A DNA stretch of 64,000 bases from CAZWZG01 sp964638245 (GTDB lineage: Bacteria > Pseudomonadota > Alphaproteobacteria > Rhodobacterales > Rhodobacteraceae), in assembly GCA_964638245.1 (NCBI GenBank), contig CAZWZG010000003.1, positions 7,600-71,599 of the forward strand, written 5' to 3'. Position numbers and translations under genes: made by a program. Shown here piece by piece: positions 43,136 through 52,036 of the stretch (positions are counted from its first letter, which is position 1; each line of letters starts with the position of its first letter). Below the pieces are notes generated by a model. The model was not told the DNA's origin. It did not search any database and saw nothing but the letters and a program-made list of their open reading frames with translations.

Positions 43136-44188
43136 ATGACCGATATCCATACCGCGAACAAAGCCACCATCGCCCCCCTGCGAGAGGCGATGGTCGACTT
43201 TGATGCAACCAAAGTGCAGGCCGAGCTGGCCAGACTGATGGCCCCAGACGCCGTCCTGCATATGCCCCACCCGTTCGGCGACCTGACAGGGCCGCAAGAG
43301 TACTATGACACGTGTTTCGCTCCGCTTTTGGAGGCCCTGCCCGACCTTGAGCGCCGCGACTGGATCGTCATGGGCGGTGTGACCGAGCATGGCGGCAACT
43401 GGATTGGGTGCGGTGGTCACTACATGGGCACGTTTGTCGGCCCATGGCTCGACATTCCGCCCACCGGCCACCTTGTGCACATGCGGTTCCACGAGTTCTA
43501 TCGCTTCGAAGACGGCAAGATCGTTGAAATCCAGGCGCTTTGGGACATTCCCGAAGTTATGATGCAGGCCAACGCGTGGCCGATGGCACCCTCGTTGGGG
43601 CTAGAGTTCTGTATCCCTGGCCCCGCAACGCAGGACGGATTGGTCCCGGGTCCATATGACCCTGAATTGGCCCAAGCCTCGTGCCAGCATGTCGTCGACA
43701 TGTTGACCTTCATGAAAAAGCACCCCTCCAAAGGCGGTCCCGAGGTGATGGAGATGCCGCGTTTCTGGCATGACCGCGTGAACTGGTATGGTCCCGCCGG
43801 GATCGGCACCGCACGTGGGATTGCGGGATTTCGCAACTGGCACCAGATCCCCTTCGTGAGCGCCATGCCCGACCGGGGTCAGTACGTGAACGAAATCACC
43901 TACCACTTCTTTGGCGATGGCGATTACTGCGCGGTGACCGGATGGCCCAACATGATCCAGACCGTCACCCATGACGGTTGGATGGGCATCGCACCTTCGG
44001 GCAAACGTATCACCATGCGTTCGCTCGATTTTTGGCGCATCAAGGACGGCATGATCCGCGAAAACTGGGTCATGGTGGATATCCTGGATGCCTATCGCCA
44101 GCTCGGCGTTGATGTCTTCGCGCGGTTGCGGGAGTTCAACAAGGCGCGGGTCCCGGGGCGCATCCCTTTCCCGGTCGGCGCACCATAA
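43136..44188 (+). CDS. Tandem SnoaL-like/NTF2-fold protein
   Basis: A 350-residue soluble protein made of two NTF2-like halves. The first (about 15-145) contains LMAPDAVLHMPHPFGDLTG and MRFHEFYRFEDGKIVEIQAL; the second (about 195-340) contains HDRVNWYGPAGIGTARGI and RSLDFWRIKDGMIRENWVMV. Each ends with the family's 'fRf.dGkI.e' strand. The fold covers cyclases, isomerases and dehydratases. Placement after an importer suggests action on the imported compound; no reaction can be assigned. Confidence 0.8.
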   Translation: MTDIHTANKATIAPLREAMVDFDATKVQAELARLMAPDAVLHMPHPFGDLTGPQEYYDTCFAPLLEALPDLERRDWIVMGGVTEHGGNWIGCGGHYMGTFVGPWLDIPPTGHLVHMRFHEFYRFEDGKIVEIQALWDIPEVMMQANAWPMAPSLGLEFCIPGPATQDGLVPGPYDPELAQASCQHVVDMLTFMKKHPSKGGPEVMEMPRFWHDRVNWYGPAGIGTARGIAGFRNWHQIPFVSAMPDRGQYVNEITYHFFGDGDYCAVTGWPNMIQTVTHDGWMGIAPSGKRITMRSLDFWRIKDGMIRENWVMVDILDAYRQLGVDVFARLREFNKARVPGRIPFPVGAP

Positions 44189-44411
44189 AACCCGTCTTCT
44201 CAAGGACCTGTGCGCGGGCCTAGAAGCTAAGTTAAAATTCGTTGGAAAAACCCTTCTAGGGGTGACCCAGCGTTAGGACGTCTCCTCTAAACCAATCGGG
44301 CGCTTGCAACAGCACTTCAAGGATCGACCGCCCGATGCCTGATCCCCTTTGTCATGAACGGATGCCGCCGAATACGGCGGCCTGCCTGTGATGGAACAGG
44401 GGGTTCGTTTG

Positions 44412-46379
44412 ATGGTCGAAGTTGACGTGGTGACGAAGCTCGCCGCGTTCATCATTTTTCTATCGGCCATGGTCTTGCTTCTTGATCACCCTGGCCGTTC
44501 AGACGAGAGGCGCGAAAAAGGTGTCCGGGCACTGCTTTTTGCCCATGTGGCGTTCATTGCGGGTGCTGCAGGGCTCGAAGTCAGCAAATTTGCACCCTTC
44601 TCGATCAGTTCGAGCCTTTTGGTTGGCGGGCCCCTCATCGCCCTGGCTTTTGGATACATCGGGCTGCGTGCGCTTCTTACCAAGACCTATCCAAAGTGGT
44701 CCTGGGCGGGGGCGATCGGGCTGGTTGCCTTGGCGGAGATTGCGATCATCATCCTCAGCCAAAGTCCAATGGTCGGCATCACGCTCAGTTCGGGCGTGAG
44801 CGGCTGCCTGGCCGCCTACCTGGGGTGGGATCTGCGTCGCAGAGGGGCTCTGCAACGGCTCCGCGCGCCCTGGGTCCTGGTTCTTCCTTTCTGGGTCTTA
44901 TCAGTCGCTTATCTCGTCCGGTTTGCCATGGCGCTGTCGGGCGCTTCAACGGACGCACTGGCCATTGCGACAGCCGGTCTAGGCCTGCTTTACCCGATGA
45001 CGGCGTCATTCTGGGTCTTTGGTGCCATTGCCCTTCGCGGGCATCATCTGACACGCGAACTCAATCGCGCGGCCAATTACGACACGTTAACGGGGCTGGA
45101 GAACCGGACAGCGCTGGCGCGCCTGCAGACCCGTTTTCCAGACGTCGAGCGCCGAAAGGGGTTCGTTTCAGCCTGTTTGTGTGTCGACCTCGACCACTTC
45201 AAGACGATCAACGACAGCCATGGTCACGCCGCGGGCGACGCCGTGCTCATTGCGGTCGCGGATCGGATGCGCAACCGAGCCAGTCCGGCTGATCGGATTT
45301 TTCGCATTGGTGGGGACGAGTTCATAATCTGGCGTCAAACCGAGCCGTCCGAAGACCTGGACAGCTTCGTTCAAGCCTTACTGGAAGACCTGCGCGCCCC
45401 GATCCCATACGGAGGCATTGATCTTTCAGTGGGGGCCAGCATCGGTCTTGAGGTGTCCAATGCCGAAGTTCCGCCCAGTGATCTGATCCGACGTGCCGAT
45501 ATCGCGCTTTATCACTCCAAAGCGCTCGGGCGCCACCGTGTCACGAGGTACTCGCATTCGCTTGGCTCCGCCCATGACAGCCGATTGACTGCTCTGAACG
45601 AGGTAAAGGATGCGGTGGAGCGGGGACAAATCATTCCCAATTTTCAGCCCCAGATCGACCTTGCGACCGGGGCTGTTTCGGGGTGCGAAGCTTTGGCGCG
45701 CTGGCATCACCCAACACGCGGCATCCTGCGGCCCAAGGATTTTCTTGAACTGGCGGATGAGTTGGACGTGCTCGATGAGCTGGATCGCATCGTGCTTGAC
45801 CACGCGGTCCGCGCGCAGGCCGAATGGGCCGATGCTGGCATTCCTGTTCCGCGACTGTCGGTAAATGTTTCAGCCAGCCGCCTTGGTGACCCACGCCTCT
45901 TTGCCGAAATCCAGCAACGCATGTCCGCACTTCCGGGCCCCTTGTCCTTTGAAGTTCTGGAAACGGCATTCGTTGAGCGTGATCGCGATCTGGAATGGAA
46001 TGTCGACCGCCTGCGCGACCTTGGTGTCGGGATCGAGGTGGATGACTTTGGCACGGGGCACGCGTCCCTGACAGCAGTTCTTGCGATGCGCCCGGACCGG
46101 ATCAAGATTGATCCGACGTTCGTAGCGGGCGCCACCAAGAGCAAACAGGGTGAAGAGATCCTCGCCACACTGATCGAGCTTTGTCACAAGGCCGGAGCGG
46201 CCTCGGTCGTCGAAGGCGTAGAAACTGAGGAACAGGTCCAACTCGTGCGTCGCCTCGGCGCTGTAGAGGCACAGGGATTTGCCTTCGCAAAACCCATGGA
46301 TGGCGCCGAGATGACCGAATGGCTCCGCAATCTCGGGGCAAACGGACGCCCGCAGATCAGCCTTCCTAAAGAGGCTTAG
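44412..46379 (+). CDS. Membrane GGDEF-EAL protein (diguanylate cyclase/phosphodiesterase)
   Basis: A 655-residue c-di-GMP enzyme. About seven N-terminal membrane helices (to ~210) form the sensory part. The GGDEF domain has DTLTGLENR, DLDHFKTINDSHGHAAGD and an intact RIGGDEF (300-304). The RxxD inhibitory site reads SPAD, without Arg, so product inhibition should be lost. The EAL domain keeps CEALARWHHP (EAL 426-428), LSVNVSASRL, VDDFGTGHASL and VVEGVETEEQ, consistent with activity. The ATG at 44412 follows AGGGGG; longer starts at 44388/44391 are possible. The stop interlocks with mnhG. Confidence 0.93.
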   Translation: MVEVDVVTKLAAFIIFLSAMVLLLDHPGRSDERREKGVRALLFAHVAFIAGAAGLEVSKFAPFSISSSLLVGGPLIALAFGYIGLRALLTKTYPKWSWAGAIGLVALAEIAIIILSQSPMVGITLSSGVSGCLAAYLGWDLRRRGALQRLRAPWVLVLPFWVLSVAYLVRFAMALSGASTDALAIATAGLGLLYPMTASFWVFGAIALRGHHLTRELNRAANYDTLTGLENRTALARLQTRFPDVERRKGFVSACLCVDLDHFKTINDSHGHAAGDAVLIAVADRMRNRASPADRIFRIGGDEFIIWRQTEPSEDLDSFVQALLEDLRAPIPYGGIDLSVGASIGLEVSNAEVPPSDLIRRADIALYHSKALGRHRVTRYSHSLGSAHDSRLTALNEVKDAVERGQIIPNFQPQIDLATGAVSGCEALARWHHPTRGILRPKDFLELADELDVLDELDRIVLDHAVRAQAEWADAGIPVPRLSVNVSASRLGDPRLFAEIQQRMSALPGPLSFEVLETAFVERDRDLEWNVDRLRDLGVGIEVDDFGTGHASLTAVLAMRPDRIKIDPTFVAGATKSKQGEEILATLIELCHKAGAASVVEGVETEEQVQLVRRLGAVEAQGFAFAKPMDGAEMTEWLRNLGANGRPQISLPKEA

Positions 46380-46708
46380 CGTCCGGGTTTAGCGTCCTTT
46401 GCCTCTCCAGCGGGATGCCAGGGCTTGATCCCGATCCGCAGCGCGGCACGCCCAATCATATGTGCGCCGATCGGAGCCGTCAGAAGCAGAAAGAACACGA
46501 TAAGCACGCAGCGCAACACGACTGCGGGGTCAGCGAAATGAACCCCGACGCCCGCCATGATAAGACCCGAACCCAGCGTACCGACCTTTGTTGCGGCGTG
46601 CATGCGGATGAAGACGTCCGGCAAACGCACCGTGCCGATGCCTGCGAAAACGGTCATGACACTTCCAAGAAGAACGAGAACGATGGAGATGATCATGGCA
46701 GCCGTCAT
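46376..46708 (-). CDS. mnhG: Na+/H+ antiporter subunit G (Mrp)
   Basis: A 110-residue protein with three membrane helices. GTVRLPDVFIRMHAATKVGT and LTAPIGAHMIGRAALR are the MnhG/PhaG pattern. It is the last gene of the operon; its ATG overlaps the mnhF stop by four bases. Confidence 0.9.
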   Translation of the reverse strand: MTAAMIISIVLVLLGSVMTVFAGIGTVRLPDVFIRMHAATKVGTLGSGLIMAGVGVHFADPAVVLRCVLIVFFLLLTAPIGAHMIGRAALRIGIKPWHPAGEAKDAKPGR

Positions 46709-47007
46709 TCTGCGTCCTCCTCAGCTTCTTCGCGGCGCACAACCTGACGCTCTGCGAAACGGGCCAGTGCCACGGTCGCCAGAAAACCGACAAGGGCCAG
46801 AACGAGCGCGACGTCCAGAAACGCCGGGTCGCCGGAGCGGATCGCAGCCAGACCACAGAACGCAACGATAGCGACGGTCATCATGTCGAGTGCCACGACA
46901 CGGTCCGGAAGGCTTGGGCCCTTGGCCAATCGCCAGAACGCCAAGCCTACGGCCACGAACACCATCGCAAACCCAACCAGAACCAGATTTTCAAAGATCA
47001 ACGGCAT
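46705..47007 (-). CDS. mnhF: Na+/H+ antiporter subunit F (Mrp)
   Basis: A 100-residue protein with three helices. RLAKGPSLPDRVVALDMMTV is the MnhF signature. The ATG at 47007 overlaps the mnhE stop (TGATG), which sets the start in place of the longer frame. A charged C-terminal tail rich in Glu and Arg follows the last helix. Confidence 0.92.
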   Translation of the reverse strand: MPLIFENLVLVGFAMVFVAVGLAFWRLAKGPSLPDRVVALDMMTVAIVAFCGLAAIRSGDPAFLDVALVLALVGFLATVALARFAERQVVRREEAEEDAE

Positions 47008-47492
47008 CAGTCTACAGCCTCCACCGCATCGATAACCCATTTCTCCATGCCCGACTTCAGCGCGTGGCACACCGCCGCCGGATCGTCGGCAAACATCGCG
47101 TGGACAATTAGCTTGGAGCGATCGGGCGTGACGTCAATGCTGAGCGTTCCGGGCGTTAGCGAAATCAGATTGGTCACCAGAAGGATGCCCATGTCGGTTT
47201 TCACGTCCAGCGGCACTTCGATGATTGCCGGCTCAGCCAGATGCGTGGGCGTCAGGATGTCCCAGATGACCTCGATACTGGACACGAGCAATTCGTAGTG
47301 GAACAGCACGATCAACTTGATCCAGTAATAGACCCGCTTGAAGTAGCTCGATTGCACGCCCGTCAGAGGCTGCAACATCCACAGGACGCCATAGCCCACC
47401 ACAAAACCCGACAGCATGGTCAGCCATGTGAAGCCGCCAAAGAAGATCGCCCAGATCACGGCCAAGAGCAGGTTCGCGGCAAAGTTGCTCAT
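47007..47492 (-). CDS. mnhE: Na+/H+ antiporter subunit E (Mrp)
   Basis: A 161-residue protein. The N-terminal membrane helices (LAVIWAIFFGGFTWLTMLSG) precede a cytoplasmic domain with VTNLISLTPGTLSIDVTPDR, the conserved MnhE core. Overlaps both neighbours in the operon by 1-4 bases. Confidence 0.93.
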   Translation of the reverse strand: MSNFAANLLLAVIWAIFFGGFTWLTMLSGFVVGYGVLWMLQPLTGVQSSYFKRVYYWIKLIVLFHYELLVSSIEVIWDILTPTHLAEPAIIEVPLDVKTDMGILLVTNLISLTPGTLSIDVTPDRSKLIVHAMFADDPAAVCHALKSGMEKWVIDAVEAVD

Positions 47493-48988
47493 GCGCCGTC
47501 CCCCAATACCGCGGTCATATAGGCGCTTGGATCAAGAAGCTGTTCGGCGGCGCCTTCGGCAAAGGTGACGAAAGGTTGTGGAAAGAAACCGATAATCAAC
47601 GTCATCGCCGCAAGGCAAGCGATCGGGATCAGAAGGTGGCGCCGCTCAAGCGTGCTCAGCGTCGACAGTTTCGGGTCCGTCCCGCCAGGATGGTTTTTCC
47701 AGAATGCCTCGGCCCAGATTTTTGTCATCGAAAAGATCGTCAACAGACCAACCAGAAGCGCCACGGCCGCGATGATCCAGCCTTGATCGTCGAGCGCGGC
47801 TTTGACCAGGATGTATTTGGCCCAGAATCCCGACAAGGGCGGGAAACCGGCCAGCGAAAACGCTGGAACAAAGAACAGGATCGCGAGGAACGGTGCGGTC
47901 TTGTACATCCCGCCAATTTTTTTGAGGTCGGTGGACCCGGCTATCCGCTCAGCGACACCGGCGATCAGGAACAGGTTCGCTTTCACGATGATGTGGTGCA
48001 CCAGATAGAACACCGCCCCCGCAATGGCCAACGGCGTCATCAGCGCAAGGCCCATGATCATGTAGCCGATCTGGCTGACGATGTGGAACGACAGGATCTT
48101 GCGGATATCGTTCTGCGCCGCTGCGCCTAAAACACCGGTCAGCATGGTCAGGCCCGCGACCCAGAGCAGGATTTCATGGGTGAAACCGATATCTCCATTG
48201 AAGACCAGCGTGAACATGCGGATCAACGCATAGACACCAACCTTGGTCAGAAGTCCGGCGAACACGGCAGAGACCGAGAAGGCTGGTGTGTGATATGCCG
48301 CCGGAAGCCAGAAGAAGAGCGGAAACACCGCCGCCTTCACGCCGAACGCCACCATGAACATCATCGCAATGACCGTCACGAGACCCTGGTTTTCGACAAG
48401 CGGCAGTTTGGCGGCCATATCGGCCATGTTGAGCGTGCCCGTCATCCCGTAGATCAAGCCAATGCCCGACAGGAACAAAATCGTCGAGATCAGGTTGAGC
48501 GTGACGTATTTCACGCCGCCATCGATCTGCGCCTTTGACCCTCCCAGCACCAACAGCCCGAAGGATGAAATCAGCATCACCTCGAACCAGACGTAAAGGT
48601 TGAAGAGGTCGCCGGTCAGGAACGCGCCTGTGACGCCGCCGATCAGGACATTGAACAGCGCGTGATAGCCCAAGTGTTCCTTGCGCTCGTCAATATCGGC
48701 CAGTGCATACACCGACACTGCCAGCGCCGTGATCGCCGTGATCACGACCATGACCGCGCTCAACTTGTCGGCGACAAGCGTGATACCGAATGGTGCGGCC
48801 CAGCTGCCCATCTGGCCCGCGATGACGCCTTCGTTCAGAACTTCGGCGATCAGTATGATGGACGCAAAGAGCAGGATCAGGTTGCCGGCCACGGAAATCC
48901 AGCGCCCTGACGCCGACATACGCGTCAGGAACGCGATCACCGCTGTCAGGAACGGGATCACCAGAGGCGCGGCGAGAAGCCAACTCAT
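47489..48988 (-). CDS. mnhD: Na+/H+ antiporter subunit D (Mrp)
   Basis: A 499-residue proton-pumping subunit related to NuoM/NuoN, with 14 helices. LTGDLFNLYVWFEVMLISSF contains the key membrane Glu, and VKAAVFPLFFWLPAAYHTPA contains the conserved Lys. HIVSQIGYMIMGLAL is also typical. It acts with MnhA in the multi-subunit antiporter. Confidence 0.95.
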   Translation of the reverse strand: MSWLLAAPLVIPFLTAVIAFLTRMSASGRWISVAGNLILLFASIILIAEVLNEGVIAGQMGSWAAPFGITLVADKLSAVMVVITAITALAVSVYALADIDERKEHLGYHALFNVLIGGVTGAFLTGDLFNLYVWFEVMLISSFGLLVLGGSKAQIDGGVKYVTLNLISTILFLSGIGLIYGMTGTLNMADMAAKLPLVENQGLVTVIAMMFMVAFGVKAAVFPLFFWLPAAYHTPAFSVSAVFAGLLTKVGVYALIRMFTLVFNGDIGFTHEILLWVAGLTMLTGVLGAAAQNDIRKILSFHIVSQIGYMIMGLALMTPLAIAGAVFYLVHHIIVKANLFLIAGVAERIAGSTDLKKIGGMYKTAPFLAILFFVPAFSLAGFPPLSGFWAKYILVKAALDDQGWIIAAVALLVGLLTIFSMTKIWAEAFWKNHPGGTDPKLSTLSTLERRHLLIPIACLAAMTLIIGFFPQPFVTFAEGAAEQLLDPSAYMTAVLGDGA

Positions 48989-49350
48989 TTGGCGTCCTCC
49001 TCGCGCGGTTCGGCGACCCGCATTTCATCCGAGTAGAGCGTGCCCAGCGTCGTGTAGGCGCGGAACATCAGGATCAGCGCGAAGGCGAACAGGCCAAAGC
49101 CGATCACGATCGCCGTCAGGACCAGCGCCTGAGGAAGCGCGTTGGCCACATCGCCTACGGGAGCGTCAGCCCCAGGCGGGATCAGCGGCGGCGCGCCTTC
49201 GGTCAAACGGCCCGCGGTGAAGATCGTCAGGTTTGCCGCGTTCGAAATCAGGACCAGCCCGAAGATAAAGCGCAGCACATTGCGCGCCAGCATCAGATAG
49301 ACCGCCGTGGCCACCAGAAACCCGATTGTCATGGCAAGAAGAGCTTCCAT
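48985..49350 (-). CDS. mnhC: Na+/H+ antiporter subunit C (Mrp)
   Basis: A 121-residue NuoK-like protein with three helices. VYLMLARNVLRFIFGLVLIS and ANALPQALVLTAIVIGFGLF match the family. Overlaps mnhD by four bases (ATGA). Confidence 0.94.
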   Translation of the reverse strand: MEALLAMTIGFLVATAVYLMLARNVLRFIFGLVLISNAANLTIFTAGRLTEGAPPLIPPGADAPVGDVANALPQALVLTAIVIGFGLFAFALILMFRAYTTLGTLYSDEMRVAEPREEDAK

Positions 49351-49769
49351 TAGATCTCTTCCTCCATCGCGAACACGAGCGCGAGAATCGAGCCGAACAC
49401 AACGAGATAGACCCCGATATCAAAGAAAAGCACAGTCGAGATCGGCAAGCCCTTGGAGTCCTCGGTCTCGTTGATGAAAAGCCACTGCCCCGTGAACAGC
49501 GCATCATCAAAAAACGCCGCGAAGATGCCCGCCAGAAGGGCGATGCCCAGTCCGGCCATGGCAATGTTCTGGGGAAGAATGCGTAGCGCTTTCCGCGCGT
49601 CCGCTGTACCACATGCGATGGCATAGAGCACGAACCCGGTCGAGCCGATCAGACCGCCGATGAACCCGCCACCCGGCTCGTTGTGCCCGCGCAAAAGCAT
49701 ATAGAGCGAGAAGACTAGCAAGATCCCGGCCAGATAGCGCGTGCCTGCCCTGAGGATGATTGAATTCAT
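49350..49769 (-). CDS. mnhB: Na+/H+ antiporter subunit B (Mrp)
   Basis: A 139-residue protein with four helices. YMLLRGHNEPGGGFIGGLIG is the MnhB signature. It overlaps mnhA by four bases and mnhC by one, consistent with a single coupled transcript. Confidence 0.95.
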   Translation of the reverse strand: MNSIILRAGTRYLAGILLVFSLYMLLRGHNEPGGGFIGGLIGSTGFVLYAIACGTADARKALRILPQNIAMAGLGIALLAGIFAAFFDDALFTGQWLFINETEDSKGLPISTVLFFDIGVYLVVFGSILALVFAMEEEI

Positions 49770-52030
49770 TTCTCACCCCCGGTTTTCGAGGTCCGCAGCA
49801 GGGCGTAGGCGCTGAGCGCGGCGATGACGACCACGGCAATCTCGCCAAAGGTATCGAGGGCGCGGAAGTCCACGAGAATGACATTGACGATGTTGCGACC
49901 GAAGGCCTCGGGCCAGCTTGCTTCTTCAAAGAACTCGGTCAACTCGAGGTTCATTGGCGCCTCAAGCACAGCCAGCAAGACCAGCGTCACGACAAGGCCG
50001 ACACCAGCGGCCAGGATTGCGTCCAACGGACGACGTTCGCGGCCGCCGCTGTCCAGATAAGGCAGGCGCAACAGGGCGACGGCGACAAGCACGACGACGA
50101 GGGTTTCGACCAAAAGCTGCGTGATGGCCACATCCGGCGCGCTGAAAACGATGAAGATGATGGCGACGCCGATGCCGACAACGCCAAGCGCTGCCATGGC
50201 CGTGATGCGCGAACTGGTGACCGCGGTCAGCAGGGCTCCGGCATTGATAAACACGATCAACGCGACGTTCTTCCATGTCACGTCGCTCAGGTCCGGCGCA
50301 CCGGGATAGGCGTTCTTTAGAAGGATCGTGCCGCCAATAGCGACAAAGACAACGCTAAAGGTCGCGAAAATGTATTTGCGCAGGACACCGGGTTGAATGA
50401 CGCGCGTCTGCCACGCCGCGAAGCCTTTGAGACCCACAAGGAACTGGTCCCAGCCGCGATCAAAATTCGGAGCGGCTGCGTCGGCGCGGGCCAGCATGGC
50501 GCGCAAGGGCTTGTGGACCGCATAAAGGACGATCCCGGCTGCAATCGTGGCGATCGATAGGATCAGCGGCAGGTTCACGCCAGCCCAAAGTTTCAACTCC
50601 TTGGCGGCCTCCATCGAGCCCTGGAAACCTGCCACGGTTGGCGTAACCAAGGCGGTTTGCAACGCCCCTGGGAAAAGCCCGAAATATGCTCCAAGCGCCG
50701 CCAGGATCACCGGGCCCGCCAGCATCGGCCAAGGTGCTTCGTGCGGTGTACGGGGCATCTCGCCACCCGCAGGCCGCCAGAACGGTTTGAAGGCAACGAC
50801 CGCCGCCACGGCGAGCATCAACGCATTGGCGGCCAAAAGAAACGCGCCAAACATGATGTTTGCTTCGTCTGCCGTTTCAACGGCGGCGTATTTCAGTTCC
50901 TTACCGATAAAGCCCAGGAACGGCGGCAAGCCGGACATCGAAAGCGCCGCTAGAGCGGCGGCCGCGGCCGTTACCGGCATGAACCGGGCAAGTCCGCCCA
51001 GCACATCCGCCTCTCGCGTGCCGGTGGCGTGGTCGATGCACCCGACGACCAAAAACAGTCCAGCCTTGTAGAGCGAGTGCACGATCAGGAAGGTCACGAA
51101 TGCCGTCATCGCGTAGTCGGTGTTCTGGCTCAGCAGCAATGTCAGCGTGCCGAGCGCCATCAACGTCGTGTAGGCCAGCGCTTGCTTCAGGTCGGTTTGG
51201 CGCAGGGCAAGGATGCTTGCGAACACCGCCGTGAAACCGCCTGCAATGAACAGGGTCCACATCCACACATCCGTTCCAGAAAGCCCAGGATGCAGCCGCG
51301 CCATCAGGTACACGCCCGCCTTAACCATCGTAGCAGAGTGCAGAAACGCGGACACCGGCGTCGGTGCGGCCATCGCGTTGGGCAACCAGAAATGGAAGGG
51401 GAATTGCGCGGATTTCGTGAAAGCGCCTGCCAACACGAGGATCAGGATCGCCAGATACCACGGATGGTCGCGCAGCGCGTCTTCGGCAAGGATTTCGGAA
51501 ATCTCGAACGACCCTGCTGCTAGGCCCATCAGGATCAAACCAGCAAGCAGCGCAAGCGCGCCTGCGCCTGTGACAAACAACGCCTGCAGGGCCGAGCGAC
51601 GCCCTTTTTCGGTCTCATGTCCGAAGCCGATCAGCAGATACGAGGTTATCGTCGTCAGCTCCCAAAAGACAAACAACGCAATCAAGTTGTCGGCCAGGAC
51701 AAGCCCCAGCATCGCCAGCATGAAGCTGGTCAAAAAGAACGCGAAGCGGCCGAATTGTGGGTGTCCGGCGAGGTAGGTGTTCGAATAAAGATGCACCAGA
51801 ATGCCAATACCCGAGATCAAAAGCGCAAAGCTTAGGCTCAGACCATCTATTAGGAACGAAATCGCGATTCCGAGGCTTGGGACCCAGTCCCAGACCAGTC
51901 GCACGGTGTCGCCCGCAGCGATCGTCGGAATAAACGTGCAAAACCAAGCGAATAGAGCGGCTGCAATTGCGACCGGGATCACACCGCCAAGGCCATTGCC
52001 CTTTGCGTCAGAGGAAATTTCGGCGGCCAT
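49766..52030 (-). CDS. mnhA: Na+/H+ antiporter subunit A (Mrp)
   Basis: A 754-residue large subunit. The NuoL-like part (to about 500) has WELTTITSYLLIGFGHETEK, LPNAMAAPTPVSAFLHSATM with the conserved His, and a Lys/His-rich channel. The C-terminal part (about 560-750) adds the NuoJ-like and MnhB-N-like segments (APDVAITQLLVETLVVVLVA, DFRALDTFGEIAVVVIAALS). It is the first gene of mnhABCDEFG and follows the universal stress protein gene by six bases. Confidence 0.95.
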   Translation of the reverse strand: MAAEISSDAKGNGLGGVIPVAIAAALFAWFCTFIPTIAAGDTVRLVWDWVPSLGIAISFLIDGLSLSFALLISGIGILVHLYSNTYLAGHPQFGRFAFFLTSFMLAMLGLVLADNLIALFVFWELTTITSYLLIGFGHETEKGRRSALQALFVTGAGALALLAGLILMGLAAGSFEISEILAEDALRDHPWYLAILILVLAGAFTKSAQFPFHFWLPNAMAAPTPVSAFLHSATMVKAGVYLMARLHPGLSGTDVWMWTLFIAGGFTAVFASILALRQTDLKQALAYTTLMALGTLTLLLSQNTDYAMTAFVTFLIVHSLYKAGLFLVVGCIDHATGTREADVLGGLARFMPVTAAAAALAALSMSGLPPFLGFIGKELKYAAVETADEANIMFGAFLLAANALMLAVAAVVAFKPFWRPAGGEMPRTPHEAPWPMLAGPVILAALGAYFGLFPGALQTALVTPTVAGFQGSMEAAKELKLWAGVNLPLILSIATIAAGIVLYAVHKPLRAMLARADAAAPNFDRGWDQFLVGLKGFAAWQTRVIQPGVLRKYIFATFSVVFVAIGGTILLKNAYPGAPDLSDVTWKNVALIVFINAGALLTAVTSSRITAMAALGVVGIGVAIIFIVFSAPDVAITQLLVETLVVVLVAVALLRLPYLDSGGRERRPLDAILAAGVGLVVTLVLLAVLEAPMNLELTEFFEEASWPEAFGRNIVNVILVDFRALDTFGEIAVVVIAALSAYALLRTSKTGGEK

Positions 52031-52036
52031 GTCGTT

